From Actinomadura parmotrematis (lineage in GTDB: Bacteria > Actinomycetota > Actinomycetes > Streptosporangiales > Streptosporangiaceae): 64,000 nucleotides of DNA. The notes under the pieces are model-generated. The model was not told where the DNA came from and made no database searches. It saw nothing but the letters and a program-made list of their open reading frames with translations. The stretch's first letter is position 1. Each line of letters opens with the position of its first letter. Below are positions 18,251-27,111 of the stretch, piece by piece. The DNA lies in the NCBI RefSeq assembly GCF_019458805.1, contig NZ_JAIBOA010000009.1:62001-126000 (forward strand), given 5' to 3'. Both the position numbers and the translations under genes were made by a program.

Positions 18251-19204
18251 TCAGGCGGGGAGGCGCAGGTGGAGGCGGACGCGGGTGCCCATCGAGTTGG
18301 AGCGGACCTCCACGATGTGGCAGAGCCGCCGCACCGCCCACATCGCGGCGTCGGCCTGGTGCGGCGGGCGGGGCGGGAGCTGGCCGAGGAACCGGTCGGG
18401 CATGCCGCGGTTCGGGTCGGTGACGTCGGCGACGAGCTCGCCGTCGGCGGCCCACACCCAGAGCGCGCCGTGCCCGCCGCCGTCCCGGATGACCATGGTG
18501 GCGACCTCGTTGACGGCGAGCACGAACGGCAGCGTGTCGGCGGCGGGCAGGCCGTGCCGGGCCGCCTCGCGGGTGAGGAAGGCGCGCAGGCCGGGCAGCT
18601 CGCCGGCGCCGAAGATGCGCCGGGCCGCGGTGATCGGCGGCGGGGCGAGCGGCTCGGCGTTGCACTCGGCGTAGAAGTCGGCGGGCTCGACGTAGCCGTG
18701 GCTCGGCCGGATCCCGTCCTCGTCGACCAGCTCGGGGTGGGTGCGGGCGGCGTGCGCGAGCAGCGCGGGCGGCAGGTCCGCGGCGTCGTAGGCGCACAGC
18801 AGGGTGGTCGGGCTGCCGGCGAGCGCGACGTTCAGCAGCGCCTCGTGGCGCAGCCACTCGCGGACCTCCAGCGCGCTGCGGCCCGCCCAGACCGGCTCGG
18901 CGAGCAGCCGGAGCCGCCCGCGCGGCCACCAGTCCTGGCGGGCCCGCTCGTCGTAGGAGGCGAGCGCGGCGACGGGCGTGGTGAACCAGCCGGCGGCGGC
19001 GATGAACTCCACGCCGTGCGCGGCCGCGCCGAGGCCCTCGTGGATCAGCTCGGTGGCGTCCGGCCCGGCGATCACGACGGCGACCTCGCCGGCGCCGACG
19101 CCCTCGGCGAGGTAGGGCACGGCGGCGCGGGCGAACTCGGCCGGCGTGGAGTGCAGCAACGCGCGGTGCGGCAGCGCGAGCGCGGCGCGGGTGCCGGTGG
19201 TCAT
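18251..19204 (-). CDS. MEDS-domain plus degenerate ATPase protein, copy B1
   Basis: A 317-aa MEDS-HATPase protein related to A1/A3: HRALLHSTPAEFARAAVPYLAEGV..., EPVWAGRSALEVREWLRHEALLN. The ATPase half is degenerate: the N-box reads NEVATMVIRDG (Met for the Mg-binding Asn), G1 reads DVTDPNRG instead of DxGxG, and the GFGLW motif is AAMWAVRRL. It is probably unable to bind or hydrolyse ATP normally and may act only as a binding partner. It overlaps the preceding MEDS-STAS gene by ATGA. Confidence 0.83.
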   Translation of the reverse strand: MTTGTRAALALPHRALLHSTPAEFARAAVPYLAEGVGAGEVAVVIAGPDATELIHEGLGAAAHGVEFIAAAGWFTTPVAALASYDERARQDWWPRGRLRLLAEPVWAGRSALEVREWLRHEALLNVALAGSPTTLLCAYDAADLPPALLAHAARTHPELVDEDGIRPSHGYVEPADFYAECNAEPLAPPPITAARRIFGAGELPGLRAFLTREAARHGLPAADTLPFVLAVNEVATMVIRDGGGHGALWVWAADGELVADVTDPNRGMPDRFLGQLPPRPPHQADAAMWAVRRLCHIVEVRSNSMGTRVRLHLRLPA

Positions 19205-20160
19205 GGGGCCGCCCTCTCCAGGTGGACGCCCGGCATGGACTCCCAGCCGGCGATCCGCATCATCAGCGCCAGGTAGTCGGGCAGCCCCCGCAGCACGATC
19301 TGGCGGTGCGGCAGGGCGGCGGGCCCCTCCGCCCGCCCGTCCGGCAGCGCGCCGAGCAGCACGCCGAGGCCGGTGAGGTCGCAGAACTCCAGGTCGCCGA
19401 GGTCGAGGCAGAAGTGCCCGCTGCGGGCGCCGGACGCCGCGAGCGCCCGGCGGACGGCGGGCAGCGTCGACTCGTCCAGCGCCCCGGTCAGCCGGAGGCC
19501 GGGCGGGGTGAAGATCGGGGTGATCCGCAGCACCCCGTCGTCGTGCAGGTCGTCCACCCGCACCTGGGCGCCGTGGCAGCCCTCCAGCTCGCGGAGCTGG
19601 GCCGCGTCGAACCAGCGCCGGTCGTACTGGCAGATCACCATGGCGCGGCTGCCGGGCGCGCCGATCGCCTCGCCGCACAGGTGCTCGAAGGCGCCGAAGT
19701 CCTCGGTGCCGGGCCAGCCGCGCAGCGAGAACGACGTCTCGCCGGTGATCCGGACGCCGTCGTAGCCCTGCACGAGCGCCACGTCGATCTCGGTGCGCAG
19801 CAGGTTCACCGTCTCGGCCGGGTCGAACCGGCCGGTGGCGAGGAACGCCTCGATGATCGGGCGGACCACCAGGTGCCCGGCCCGCACCGCCTCGGCCAGG
19901 GCGGCGGGGGCCGTGCCGGGGGCGCGGGCGAGCCGGTTCAGCACGGCCGCCGGGTCGTCCTCGTCGGCCAGGTAGATGATCTTGTGGGAGGCGCGCAGCC
20001 CGTCCCGGATGTAGGCGGCGAGGATCGCCCGGCGCTCGTCCTCGTTGTCGTAGGTGAGGCAGAGATGGTCGCCGAACCGCATCGCCCCGACCGCCACGGC
20101 GTCCGCCGGCACGCCGGCCGGCGCGGCCGGGCGGGCGTCGTCGCCGATACCGGGGGGCAA
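19201..20160 (-). CDS. MEDS-domain plus STAS protein, copy B2
   Basis: About 319 aa. The MEDS domain begins FGDHLCLTYDNEDERRAILAAYIRDGLRASHKIIYLADEDD, with TGETSFSLRGW in the middle. The C-terminal STAS domain (GLRLTGALDESTLPAV...LDLGDLEFCDLTGLGVLL) keeps a hydroxyl residue, Thr, at the canonical acceptor position. TTG at 20160 is favoured because AGGAG lies five bases upstream; an ATG at 20235 gives a longer form without a clear ribosome site. First gene of a two-gene MEDS operon placed between mec and DUF2017. Confidence 0.82.
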   Translation of the reverse strand: MPPGIGDDARPAAPAGVPADAVAVGAMRFGDHLCLTYDNEDERRAILAAYIRDGLRASHKIIYLADEDDPAAVLNRLARAPGTAPAALAEAVRAGHLVVRPIIEAFLATGRFDPAETVNLLRTEIDVALVQGYDGVRITGETSFSLRGWPGTEDFGAFEHLCGEAIGAPGSRAMVICQYDRRWFDAAQLRELEGCHGAQVRVDDLHDDGVLRITPIFTPPGLRLTGALDESTLPAVRRALAASGARSGHFCLDLGDLEFCDLTGLGVLLGALPDGRAEGPAALPHRQIVLRGLPDYLALMMRIAGWESMPGVHLERAAP

Positions 20161-20279
20161 GGGGGCTCCTGGAAGGGGTGCGGTCGCGGCCTGCCCGGCC
20201 AATTTATCAACCGTTGCCCCGAAACGCCCGGACATCCGCAGGCCGGGAGCGGACGGCCCCGCTCCGGTCGCCGGACCGC

Positions 20280-20816
20280 TCACCAGACGGCGTGGACGAG
20301 GTCCTCCTGGACGGCGGTCAGCCAGTCGTAGGCGGCGAACATCGGCAGCCGCGGGTCGTCCCGGTCCAGCGCGCCGACCTGCTCGTACCAGTCCTCGCCG
20401 ATGTCCAGCCGGGTGCCGAGGGCGAGGCGCAGGTCGTTCAGCGCCTTCAGCCACGCCCGCGCCTGCCCCTCGTCCAGCAGCGCGTCCACCCGGGCCGCCT
20501 CGTCGTCGCCGAGGGTGGCGAGGACGACGTCGGCCGCCTCGCGCTTGCCGTCGCGCAGGCCGAGCTCGGTGTAGCGGCGGAACTCCCCCGCCGCCTCGCC
20601 GTCGTCGCGGTAGGCGTCGGGGAACAGCCGGGCGATCACCGGGTCGTCCGAGAGCGCCGCGTCCTCGGCGATGCCGAGCGCGGCGAGGCCCTCGCCGGTC
20701 TCGGGCGGGTCGCCGAGCATCTCCAGGAGCTGCCCGAGGAGCCCCCGCACGAGCGCCGCCTCCGCCGGTTCCAGGCGCATCTGGACGCCGCCGCGCTTCT
20801 TCTTGATGTGAGCCAT
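20280..20816 (-). CDS. DUF2017 protein (Rv1332-like)
   Basis: A 178-aa helical protein of the DUF2017 family: LEPAEAALVRGLLGQLLEMLG, DPVIARLFPDAYRDDGEAAGEFRRYTELGLRDGKREAADVV, and a C-terminal YDWLTAVQEDLVHAVW. The family is almost always next to clpS in actinobacteria (Rv1331-Rv1332), as here. Function is unproven; the link to ClpS suggests a role in proteolysis or its regulation. Confidence 0.92.
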   Translation of the reverse strand: MAHIKKKRGGVQMRLEPAEAALVRGLLGQLLEMLGDPPETGEGLAALGIAEDAALSDDPVIARLFPDAYRDDGEAAGEFRRYTELGLRDGKREAADVVLATLGDDEAARVDALLDEGQARAWLKALNDLRLALGTRLDIGEDWYEQVGALDRDDPRLPMFAAYDWLTAVQEDLVHAVW

Positions 20817-20867
20817 GGGTGTGCCGTCGCGTCCCGGGTCGAGGTGGTTCGGAGTGGGCCGGAGCCG

Positions 20868-21164
20868 TCAGTCGTCGCGCTTCACGGTGGCCCAGAGGCC
20901 GTAGGAGTGCAGGATCTCCACGTCCCGCTCCATCTCCTCGCGGGTGCCGTTCGCGACGACCGCGCGGCCCTTGTGGTGCACGTCCATCATCAGCTTCTCG
21001 GCCTTGGCCTTGGGATAGTTGAAGACCGTCTGGAACACGTAGGTCACATACGACATGAGGTTGACCGGGTCGTTCCAGACGATCGCCACCCAGGGGCGGT
21101 CGGCGCCCTGCTCCTCCCGGGCCTCCGGTCGTTCCAGCTCCACAGGTGCCGGTGCGGTGCTCAT
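20868..21164 (-). CDS. clpS: ATP-dependent Clp protease adaptor ClpS
   Basis: A 98-aa N-end-rule adaptor that hands substrates to ClpC/ClpA. It shows the core [24 protein letters not shown], then [40 protein letters not shown]. The N-terminal ~25 residues are flexible as usual. It precedes the DUF2017 gene on the same strand and is divergent from pncB, exactly the mycobacterial order. Confidence 0.95.
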   Translation of the reverse strand: MSTAPAPVELERPEAREEQGADRPWVAIVWNDPVNLMSYVTYVFQTVFNYPKAKAEKLMMDVHHKGRAVVANGTREEMERDVEILHSYGLWATVKRDD

Positions 21165-21290
21165 GGTTCCGCCGTTCCCCTCCGTGTCCCCTCGTGGTCC
21201 GCCGCTCCCCCGATGCTATGCGGACCGCCCCCGCCCGCGCGGGGCGGGCCGCCGCGCGGCAGGTCGGGAGCCGGGTCATAAGGTGCGAGG

Positions 21291-22610
21291 GTGGATTTCA
21301 GTGACGGCACCGCCCTGCTGACCGACCGGTACGAGCTGACCATGCTGCAGGCCGCCCTGCGCAGCGGGACGGCCGGGCGCCGCGCGGTGTTCGAGGTGTT
21401 CGCGCGCAGCCTGCCCGCCGGGCGCCGCTACGGCGTGGTGGCCGGGACCGGACGGCTGCTCGACGCCATCGAGGCGTTCACGTTCGGCCCCGCCGAGCTG
21501 GAGTTCCTCACCGGCAACGGCATCGTGGACGGGCCGACCGCCGAATGGCTCGGGACGTACCGCTTCACCGGGGAGGTGCGCGGCTACGCCGAGGGCGAGT
21601 GCTACTTCCCCGGCTCGCCGATCCTCACCGTCGAGGGCACCTTCGCCGAGGCCGTCCTGCTGGAGACGCTGGTGCTGTCGATCCTGAACCACGACTGCGC
21701 CATCGCGGGCGCGGCGTCGCGGATGGTGCACGCCGCCGGGGACCGGCCGCTGATCGAGATGGGCTCGCGCCGCACCCACGAGCGGGCCGCCGTCGCCGCG
21801 TCCCGCGCCGCCCACGTCGCCGGGTTCACCACCACCTCCAACCTGGAGGCCGGCCGCCGCTACGGCGTGCCGACCGCCGGCACCGCCGCGCACGCCTTCA
21901 CGCTGCTGCACGACAGCGAGCGGCACGCCTTCGAGGCGCAGCTCGCCTCGCTCGGCGACGGCACCACGCTGCTGGTCGACACCTACGACGTCGAGCGCGC
22001 GGTGCGGACCGCCGTGGACCTCGCCGGCCCGGCGCTCGGCGCCGTCCGCATCGACAGCGGCGACCTCGGCGCCGTCGCCCGCGACGTCCGCGGGCTGCTG
22101 GACGGGCTCGGCGCCCCCGACACCCGCATCGTGGTCACCGGCGACCTCGACGAGTACGGCATCGCCGCGCTCGCCGCCGCCCCCGTCGACGGCTACGGCG
22201 TCGGCACCTCCCTGGTGACCGGGTCGGGCGCGCCGACGGCGTCCCTGGTCTACAAGCTGGTGGCGCGCGCCGACGGCACCGATCCCGGCGCCCCGCTCCG
22301 GCCGGTCGCCAAGAAGTCCACCGGCAAGCCCAGCCGGGGCGGCCGCAAGACCGCCGTCCGCCGCCTGGACGCGCGCGGCACCGCCGCCGCCGAGGTCGTC
22401 AGCGTCGGCGAGCCGGCGCCCGCCGGCCACGACCGGCCGCTCCAGGTGCCGCTGGTGCGCGGCGGCGAGGTCGTCGGCCGGGAGGACCTGGCGGCCGCCC
22501 GCGCGCGGCACCTCGCCTCCGTCGCCGAGCTGCCCGCGACGGCGCTCCAGCTGTCCAAGGGCGACCCGGCGCTCCCCACCGAGTTCGCCGAGGGCGGGCC
22601 GCGCCGCTGA
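21291..22610 (+). CDS. pncB: Nicotinate phosphoribosyltransferase
   Basis: A 439-aa NAPRTase that converts nicotinate plus PRPP to nicotinate mononucleotide for NAD salvage. Seen: TDRYELTMLQAAL, RSLPAGRRYGVVAGTGRLL, EMGSRRTHERAA with the catalytic region, FTTTSNLEAGRRYGVPTAGTAAHAF, VRIDSGDLGAVARDVR and GVGTSLVTG. The start is GTG. The nicotinamidase gene follows, so nicotinamide can be deamidated and salvaged by adjacent genes. Confidence 0.95.
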   Translation: MDFSDGTALLTDRYELTMLQAALRSGTAGRRAVFEVFARSLPAGRRYGVVAGTGRLLDAIEAFTFGPAELEFLTGNGIVDGPTAEWLGTYRFTGEVRGYAEGECYFPGSPILTVEGTFAEAVLLETLVLSILNHDCAIAGAASRMVHAAGDRPLIEMGSRRTHERAAVAASRAAHVAGFTTTSNLEAGRRYGVPTAGTAAHAFTLLHDSERHAFEAQLASLGDGTTLLVDTYDVERAVRTAVDLAGPALGAVRIDSGDLGAVARDVRGLLDGLGAPDTRIVVTGDLDEYGIAALAAAPVDGYGVGTSLVTGSGAPTASLVYKLVARADGTDPGAPLRPVAKKSTGKPSRGGRKTAVRRLDARGTAAAEVVSVGEPAPAGHDRPLQVPLVRGGEVVGREDLAAARARHLASVAELPATALQLSKGDPALPTEFAEGGPRR

Positions 22611-22642
22611 CGGCGCCCGCCCGGGGCATGCCGGGCGCGCGA

Positions 22643-22677
22643 TTGACGTTCCCCTCCAAGGGGACATAACGGGGAAC
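22643..22677 (+). promoter_or_regulatory. Promoter with GTTCCCC/GGGGAAC repeats before nicotinamidase
   Basis: TTGACG (-35) and CATAAC (-10) are separated by 16 bases. The spacer carries TCCCC-TCCAA-GGGGA, and GTTCCCC at the -35 edge is mirrored by GGGGAAC just past the -10. The nested dyads suggest repressor control; no regulator is identified. Confidence 0.5.
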
Positions 22678-22694
22678 CGGAGCGAGGAGAGATC

Positions 22695-23273
22695 ATGGCG
22701 AAGGCGCTCGTCATCGTCGACGTGCAGAACGACTTCTGCGAGGGCGGCTCGCTGGCCGTCGGCGGCGGCGCCGACGTGGCGGCCGCGATCTCGCGGTACG
22801 TGGGCGAGCGCGGCGGCGACTACGCCCACGTCGTGGCCACCCGCGACTTCCACCACGACCCCGGCGCGCACTTCTCGGCCACGCCCGACTACACCGACAC
22901 CTGGCCGCCGCACTGCGTCATCGGCACGGCCGGCGCCGACTTCCACCCGAACCTGGCGCTCGCCCCGATCGAGACGGTGTTCAGCAAGGGCCGCGAGTCC
23001 GCCGCCTACAGCGGCTTCGAGGGCGCCACCGACGACGACGTCCCGCTCGGCGACTGGCTGCGCGAGCGCGCCGTCACCGGCGTCGACGTCGTCGGCATCG
23101 CCACCGACCACTGCGTGCGCGCCACCGCCCTCGACGCCGCCCGCGCCGGCCTCCGCACCACCGTGCTGCTCGACCTCACCGCCGGGGTCGCCAAGGAGAC
23201 CACCGACCGGGCCCTGGAGGAGCTGCGCGCCGCCGGCGTGGAGCTCACCGGCGAGCCGGTGGTGCGGGCCTGA
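22695..23273 (+). CDS. pncA: Nicotinamidase (isochorismatase family)
   Basis: A 192-aa cysteine hydrolase. The catalytic triad is visible: Asp9 in VDVQNDFC, Lys in FSKGRES, and Cys in TDHCVRATALDA. Metal ligands lie around DFHHDPGAHF. It deamidates nicotinamide to nicotinate, the substrate of the upstream pncB product. It starts after GAGGAGAG with good spacing and overlaps the next gene by ATGA, so it has its own promoter and is coupled to gluconokinase. Confidence 0.92.
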   Translation: MAKALVIVDVQNDFCEGGSLAVGGGADVAAAISRYVGERGGDYAHVVATRDFHHDPGAHFSATPDYTDTWPPHCVIGTAGADFHPNLALAPIETVFSKGRESAAYSGFEGATDDDVPLGDWLRERAVTGVDVVGIATDHCVRATALDAARAGLRTTVLLDLTAGVAKETTDRALEELRAAGVELTGEPVVRA

Positions 23274-23794
23274 TGGCCGGGACGCGCCCCTCCGAGCGTC
23301 CCCGGGTCGTCCTCGTCATGGGCGTGTCCGGCAGCGGCAAGACCACGATCGGCCGGATGCTCGCCGAGCGCCTCGGCTGGGACTACGCCGAGGCCGACGC
23401 GTTCCACCCGCGCGCCAACATCGAGAAGATGAGCGAGGGCATCCCGCTCGGCGACGCCGACCGGATGCCCTGGCTCGGCGACATCGCCGAGTGGATCGAG
23501 GGCCGCGACGCCCCGGGCGTCGTCTCGTGCTCGGCGCTGAAGCGCGCGTACCGCGAGATGCTGCCGCCCGTCACCCTCGTCTACCTGGACGGCTCCCACG
23601 AGCTGATCGAGGGGCGGATGCGCAGCCGCATCGGCCACTTCTTCAAGCCCGCCATGCTCGACGGCCAGTTCCGCGACCTGGAGCCCCCGCACGCCGACGA
23701 GCACCCCGTCACCGTGTCCATCGAGGGCACCCCCGAGGACATCATCGACCGCATCCTGGCGGGCCTGAAGGAGCGCGGCATCACCCCAGCGTGA
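23273..23794 (+). CDS. gntK: Gluconokinase
   Basis: A 173-aa GntK/AroK-like P-loop kinase phosphorylating gluconate to 6-phosphogluconate. It has the Walker A MGVSGSGKTTIG, DAFHPRANIEKMSEGIPLGDADRMPWL (substrate region), VVSCSALKRAYRE and YLDGSHELIEGRMRSR. It is coupled to pncA by an ATGA overlap. Its tail overlaps the convergent hydrolase gene by 14 bases. Confidence 0.94.
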   Translation: MAGTRPSERPRVVLVMGVSGSGKTTIGRMLAERLGWDYAEADAFHPRANIEKMSEGIPLGDADRMPWLGDIAEWIEGRDAPGVVSCSALKRAYREMLPPVTLVYLDGSHELIEGRMRSRIGHFFKPAMLDGQFRDLEPPHADEHPVTVSIEGTPEDIIDRILAGLKERGITPA

Positions 23795-24623
23795 GCAGCA
23801 GCCGCTCGCCGAACTCCCGCGGCCGCTCCACGGCGCCGAGGTGGCCGCCGGGGAACTCGACGACGTCCCGGTCGAGCAGCTCGGCGAGCCGCGCGACCGG
23901 CCCGTAGAGGGGCGTGACGCCGCGCGAATCGCGGCCGGCGGCCGGCACCAGCCGGTCCGCGACGGCGCCGAGGGCGTCCAGGTCGGGGACGGACGAGGAG
24001 AACGGCACCAGCATCCGTTCCAGGAAGACCGGCATGTTGGCCGCCATCCGCGGCGCCATCTCCCGGATCTCGGGCGGGACGTCCGCGGGCGCGTCCCTGC
24101 CGCCGTCCCCGCCGTCGCCGCCGCCGAGCCCTTCGGCGAACAGCGCCGTCGCCGCGGCGACGCCGTCGGCGATGTACGCGTCGCGGACGGCGGCGAACAG
24201 CGCCCGGTGGGGCGCCGGATCGTGCAGCAGCTCCAGCAGCGGCGGCTCGTGCGCGACGACGCGGCGGACGCCGTCCGGGCGGCGGGCCAGCAGGTGCAGC
24301 GCGACGATCGCGCCCGAGCTGCTGCCGAAGACCGACGCGCCGCCCTCCGGCGCGTGCAGGTCCAGCAGGCGCCGCGCGTCGTCGGCCCACACCTCCGGCC
24401 GCTGGTCGCCGGCCGGGCCGTCCAGGGGGCTGCGCGACAGGCCGCGCGGATCGTAGGTGACGACGGTGCGGCGGGCCGCCAGCGCGTCCGCCATGCCCGC
24501 GTACAGGCCCGCGTCGGCGGCGCCGCCGGGGATCATCAGCAGGACGGGGCCCGCGCCGCGCCGCTCGTGGTGCAGGACGGCGCCGGGCACCCGCAGCGCA
24601 CCGGTCGTGATCGTCGTCGTCAT
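23781..24623 (-). CDS. Alpha/beta-fold hydrolase
   Basis: A 280-aa hydrolase: LLMIPGGAADAGLYAGMADALA, TYDPRGLSRS, nucleophile Ser in VFGSSSGAIVALHL, and a C-terminal catalytic His in FPGGHLGAVERP. A Gly/Asp-rich loop (GLGGGDGGDGGRDAP) interrupts the cap domain. Substrate unknown; esterase or haloperoxidase-like activity is typical of such proteins. It is coupled to an upstream TetR gene (ATGA) and so is probably its regulated target. Confidence 0.85.
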   Translation of the reverse strand: MTTTITTGALRVPGAVLHHERRGAGPVLLMIPGGAADAGLYAGMADALAARRTVVTYDPRGLSRSPLDGPAGDQRPEVWADDARRLLDLHAPEGGASVFGSSSGAIVALHLLARRPDGVRRVVAHEPPLLELLHDPAPHRALFAAVRDAYIADGVAAATALFAEGLGGGDGGDGGRDAPADVPPEIREMAPRMAANMPVFLERMLVPFSSSVPDLDALGAVADRLVPAAGRDSRGVTPLYGPVARLAELLDRDVVEFPGGHLGAVERPREFGERLLLTLG

Positions 24624-25207
24624 CGGGGGGTCCTCTCCGGCCGCGACGGCCAGTTCTCCAGCAGGACGTGGAGCGCGGCGAGGCCGCGGTCCCAGGACTC
24701 CTGGACGGCGCGCGGATGCGCGAACCCGCCGCCGAGCTCCAGGTGGACGTAGCCGTGGAAGGCCGCGCGGAGCAGCCGCCCCGCGTCGGTGAGGTCGGGC
24801 TCGGCGAGGCCGTAGGCGCGCAGCATCCCGTGGGTGAGGTCGACGCTGCGGCGCAGCGCGACGGCGTCCCCGACCTCTTCGGGCGCCATCCGCATCTGCG
24901 TCGCGGCGTAGCGGCCCGGGTGCTCCAGCGCGTACGCGCGGTAGGCGCCGGCGAAGCCCACGAGGGCGTCCTCCCCCGCCCGGCCCGCGACGGCGTCGGC
25001 GATCCGCGCCGTCATCTCCGCGCCGCTGTGCAGCGCGACCCGTACCAGCAGGTCGCGCCGGTTCCGGACGTGCGAGTACAGGCTCGCGTCCTTGACGCCG
25101 AAGCGCCGCGCGAGCGCCGCGACGGTGACGCCGTCGAGGCCCGCCTCGTCGGCCAGCTCGGCGGCGGCCTCGGTCAGGCGGGCGGCGGTGAGGCCGGCAC
25201 GCGGCAT
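24620..25207 (-). CDS. TetR-family repressor (TetR_C_33-like)
   Basis: A 195-aa regulator with the N-terminal HTH TEAAAELADEAGLDGVTVAALARRFGVKDASLYSHVRNRRDLL and a C-terminal ligand domain ending in LELGGGFAHP. The start ATG follows AGGGGAGG with good spacing. It is first gene of an operon with the alpha/beta hydrolase. The AACCTA/TAGGTT dyad upstream is a likely autoregulatory operator. The ligand is unknown. Confidence 0.9.
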   Translation of the reverse strand: MPRAGLTAARLTEAAAELADEAGLDGVTVAALARRFGVKDASLYSHVRNRRDLLVRVALHSGAEMTARIADAVAGRAGEDALVGFAGAYRAYALEHPGRYAATQMRMAPEEVGDAVALRRSVDLTHGMLRAYGLAEPDLTDAGRLLRAAFHGYVHLELGGGFAHPRAVQESWDRGLAALHVLLENWPSRPERTPR

Positions 25208-25241
25208 GGGGCACCTCCCCTTCCTAGGTATCCAAGGCGAA

Positions 25242-25260
25242 AACCTAACATATCTAGGTT
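25242..25260. promoter_or_regulatory. AACCTA-N7-TAGGTT dyad, likely TetR operator
   Basis: An inverted repeat AACCTA(N7)TAGGTT about 35 bp upstream of the TetR start, in an AT-rich patch. A related CCTAGGTA lies between it and the start at 25223. The position fits autoregulation of the TetR-hydrolase operon (inference). Confidence 0.55.
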
Positions 25261-25274
25261 CGGTGGCGAAACGA

Positions 25275-25307
25275 AAGGCCGCGCGCCCCGTCGGGACGCG
25301 CGGCCTT
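25275..25307. terminator. Hairpin terminator after the helicase gene
   Basis: AAGGCCGCGCG and CGCGCGGCCTT pair perfectly over 11 bp around an 11-base loop. It lies just downstream of the minus-strand helicase stop and before the TetR promoter region. Confidence 0.75.
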
Positions 25308-25320
25308 CGGAAGGAACGCC

Positions 25321-27105
25321 TCAGCTCCGGCGCTTGGCGGCCCAGTCGCGGATCTTGGCGATGCGGGCCTTGACCTCCTCGGCGGACGCCTGCGCGAGGG
25401 GCGGGCCGCCGCAGGCGCGGCGCAGATCGTTGTGGATCACGCCGTGCGGCTGGCCGGTGCGGTGGTTCCACGCGCCGACCAGGTTGTTCAGCTCGCCGCG
25501 GAGGGCGTGCAGGTCCTCGGCGGCGGTGCGGTCGGCGCGGTCCTCGCGCGGGTCGCCGGTCTTGCGCTTGCGCTCGCTGGCGAGCTGCGCCGCCTGCCGC
25601 TTGCGGAGCAGCTGCGACACCTGCTCGGGCTCCAGCAGCCCCGGGATGCCGAGGAACTCCTCCTCCTCGGCCGACCCCGGCGCGGCCTGCATGCCGAACT
25701 CGCCGCCGTCGTAGAGCACCCGGTCGAACGTCGCCGACGCCTCGACGGTCTCGAAGGCGAACTCCTCGCCGAGGTCGTCGGGGGTGTCGCGGGACCGGTT
25801 CGCCTCGGCGAGCAGGTCGTCGTCCAGGCCGTCCTCGCGGACCGGGCGGTCCAGGACGTGGTCGCGCTCGGTCTCCATCTCGGCGGCGTGCCCCATCAGC
25901 GTCGGCACCGACGGCAGGAACACCGACGCCGTCTCGCCGCGCTTGCGGGCCCGCACGAAACGGCCGATGGCCTGCGCGAAGAACAGCGGCGTGCTGGTGG
26001 ACGTCGCGTAGACGCCGACCGCGAGGCGCGGGATGTCGACGCCCTCGGACACCATCCGGACCGCGACCATCCAGCGGTCCGTCGACTCGGCGAACTGCTT
26101 GATCTTCTTGGACGCGCCCGGGTCGTCCGACAGCACGATCGCCGCGCCCTCCCCGCAGACCGCGCGGATCATCCTGGCGTAGGCGCGGGCCGCCTCGTGG
26201 TCGGTGGCGATGACCAGGCCGCCCGCGTCGGGGATCGCGCGGCGCAGCTCGGTGAGCCGCCGGTCGGCCGCCGCGATCACCTGCTGGATCCAGTCGCCCT
26301 TCGGGTCGAGCGCCGCCCGCCACGCCTGCGACATCTGGTCCTGGGTGAGCGGCTCGCCGAGCGTCGCGGTGATCTCGTCGCCGGCCCGGGTGCGCCAGCG
26401 CATCTCCCCCGCGTACGCCAGGAAGATGACCGGCCGGACGACGCCGTCGGCGAGCGCCGGACCGTACCCGTAGGTGTAGTCGGCGCTGCTGCGGCGGATC
26501 CCGTCGGGCCCCTCCTCGTACTGCACGAACGGGATCGGGTTGATGTCGGTGCGGAACGGCGTGCCCGACAGCGACAGCCGGCGCGCGGCCGGCTCGAACG
26601 CCTCGCGCACCGCGTCGCCCCACGACAGGCCGTCGCCCGCGTGGTGCACCTCGTCGAAGATGACCAGCGTCTTGCGCGCCTCGGTGCGGTTGCGGTGCAG
26701 CGCGGGCCGGGCGGCGACCGTGGCGTAGGTGACGGCGATGCCGTCGAAGTCCTTGCCGGCCTTGCCCTGCGCGTTCTGGAACTCCGGATCGATCTTGATG
26801 CCGACGCGGGCCGCCGACTCGGCCCACTGCCGCTTCAGGTGCTCGGTCGGGCAGATGATCGTGATGGCCGCCACGATGCGGCGCTCCAGCAGCTCGCGGG
26901 CGAGCCGCAGCGCGAACGTGGTCTTGCCCGCGCCGGGCGTGGCGACCGTCAGGAAGTCGCGCGGCCCCGGCTGCCGCCCGTCGGAGCCGAAGTAGGTCTC
27001 CAACGCCTGCTGCTGCCAGGCGCGCAGGGACGACGCGGTGCCCCAGGCGGCCCGTTCGGGGAACGCGGGGGGCATGTCGGGTGCGGCGAAAGTGCTCACG
27101 GTCAT
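25321..27105 (-). CDS. DEAD/DEAH-like superfamily 2 helicase
   Basis: A 594-aa SF2 helicase: Walker A ATPGAGKTTFALRLA, motif Ia IICPTEHLKRQWAESA, motif II FDEVHHAGDG, motif III LSGTPFRTD, and C-terminal motifs with AVRMVSEGVDIPRLAVGVYAT and QAIGRFVRAR. The layout resembles type III restriction (Res)-like helicases common in actinobacteria. No methylase or nuclease gene is adjacent, so it seems a stand-alone nucleic-acid helicase. A charged coiled region (RKRQAAQLASERKRKTG) lies near the C terminus. Its biological role is unknown. Confidence 0.88.
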   Translation of the reverse strand: MTVSTFAAPDMPPAFPERAAWGTASSLRAWQQQALETYFGSDGRQPGPRDFLTVATPGAGKTTFALRLARELLERRIVAAITIICPTEHLKRQWAESAARVGIKIDPEFQNAQGKAGKDFDGIAVTYATVAARPALHRNRTEARKTLVIFDEVHHAGDGLSWGDAVREAFEPAARRLSLSGTPFRTDINPIPFVQYEEGPDGIRRSSADYTYGYGPALADGVVRPVIFLAYAGEMRWRTRAGDEITATLGEPLTQDQMSQAWRAALDPKGDWIQQVIAAADRRLTELRRAIPDAGGLVIATDHEAARAYARMIRAVCGEGAAIVLSDDPGASKKIKQFAESTDRWMVAVRMVSEGVDIPRLAVGVYATSTSTPLFFAQAIGRFVRARKRGETASVFLPSVPTLMGHAAEMETERDHVLDRPVREDGLDDDLLAEANRSRDTPDDLGEEFAFETVEASATFDRVLYDGGEFGMQAAPGSAEEEEFLGIPGLLEPEQVSQLLRKRQAAQLASERKRKTGDPREDRADRTAAEDLHALRGELNNLVGAWNHRTGQPHGVIHNDLRRACGGPPLAQASAEEVKARIAKIRDWAAKRRS

Positions 27106-27111
27106 CGAAGG

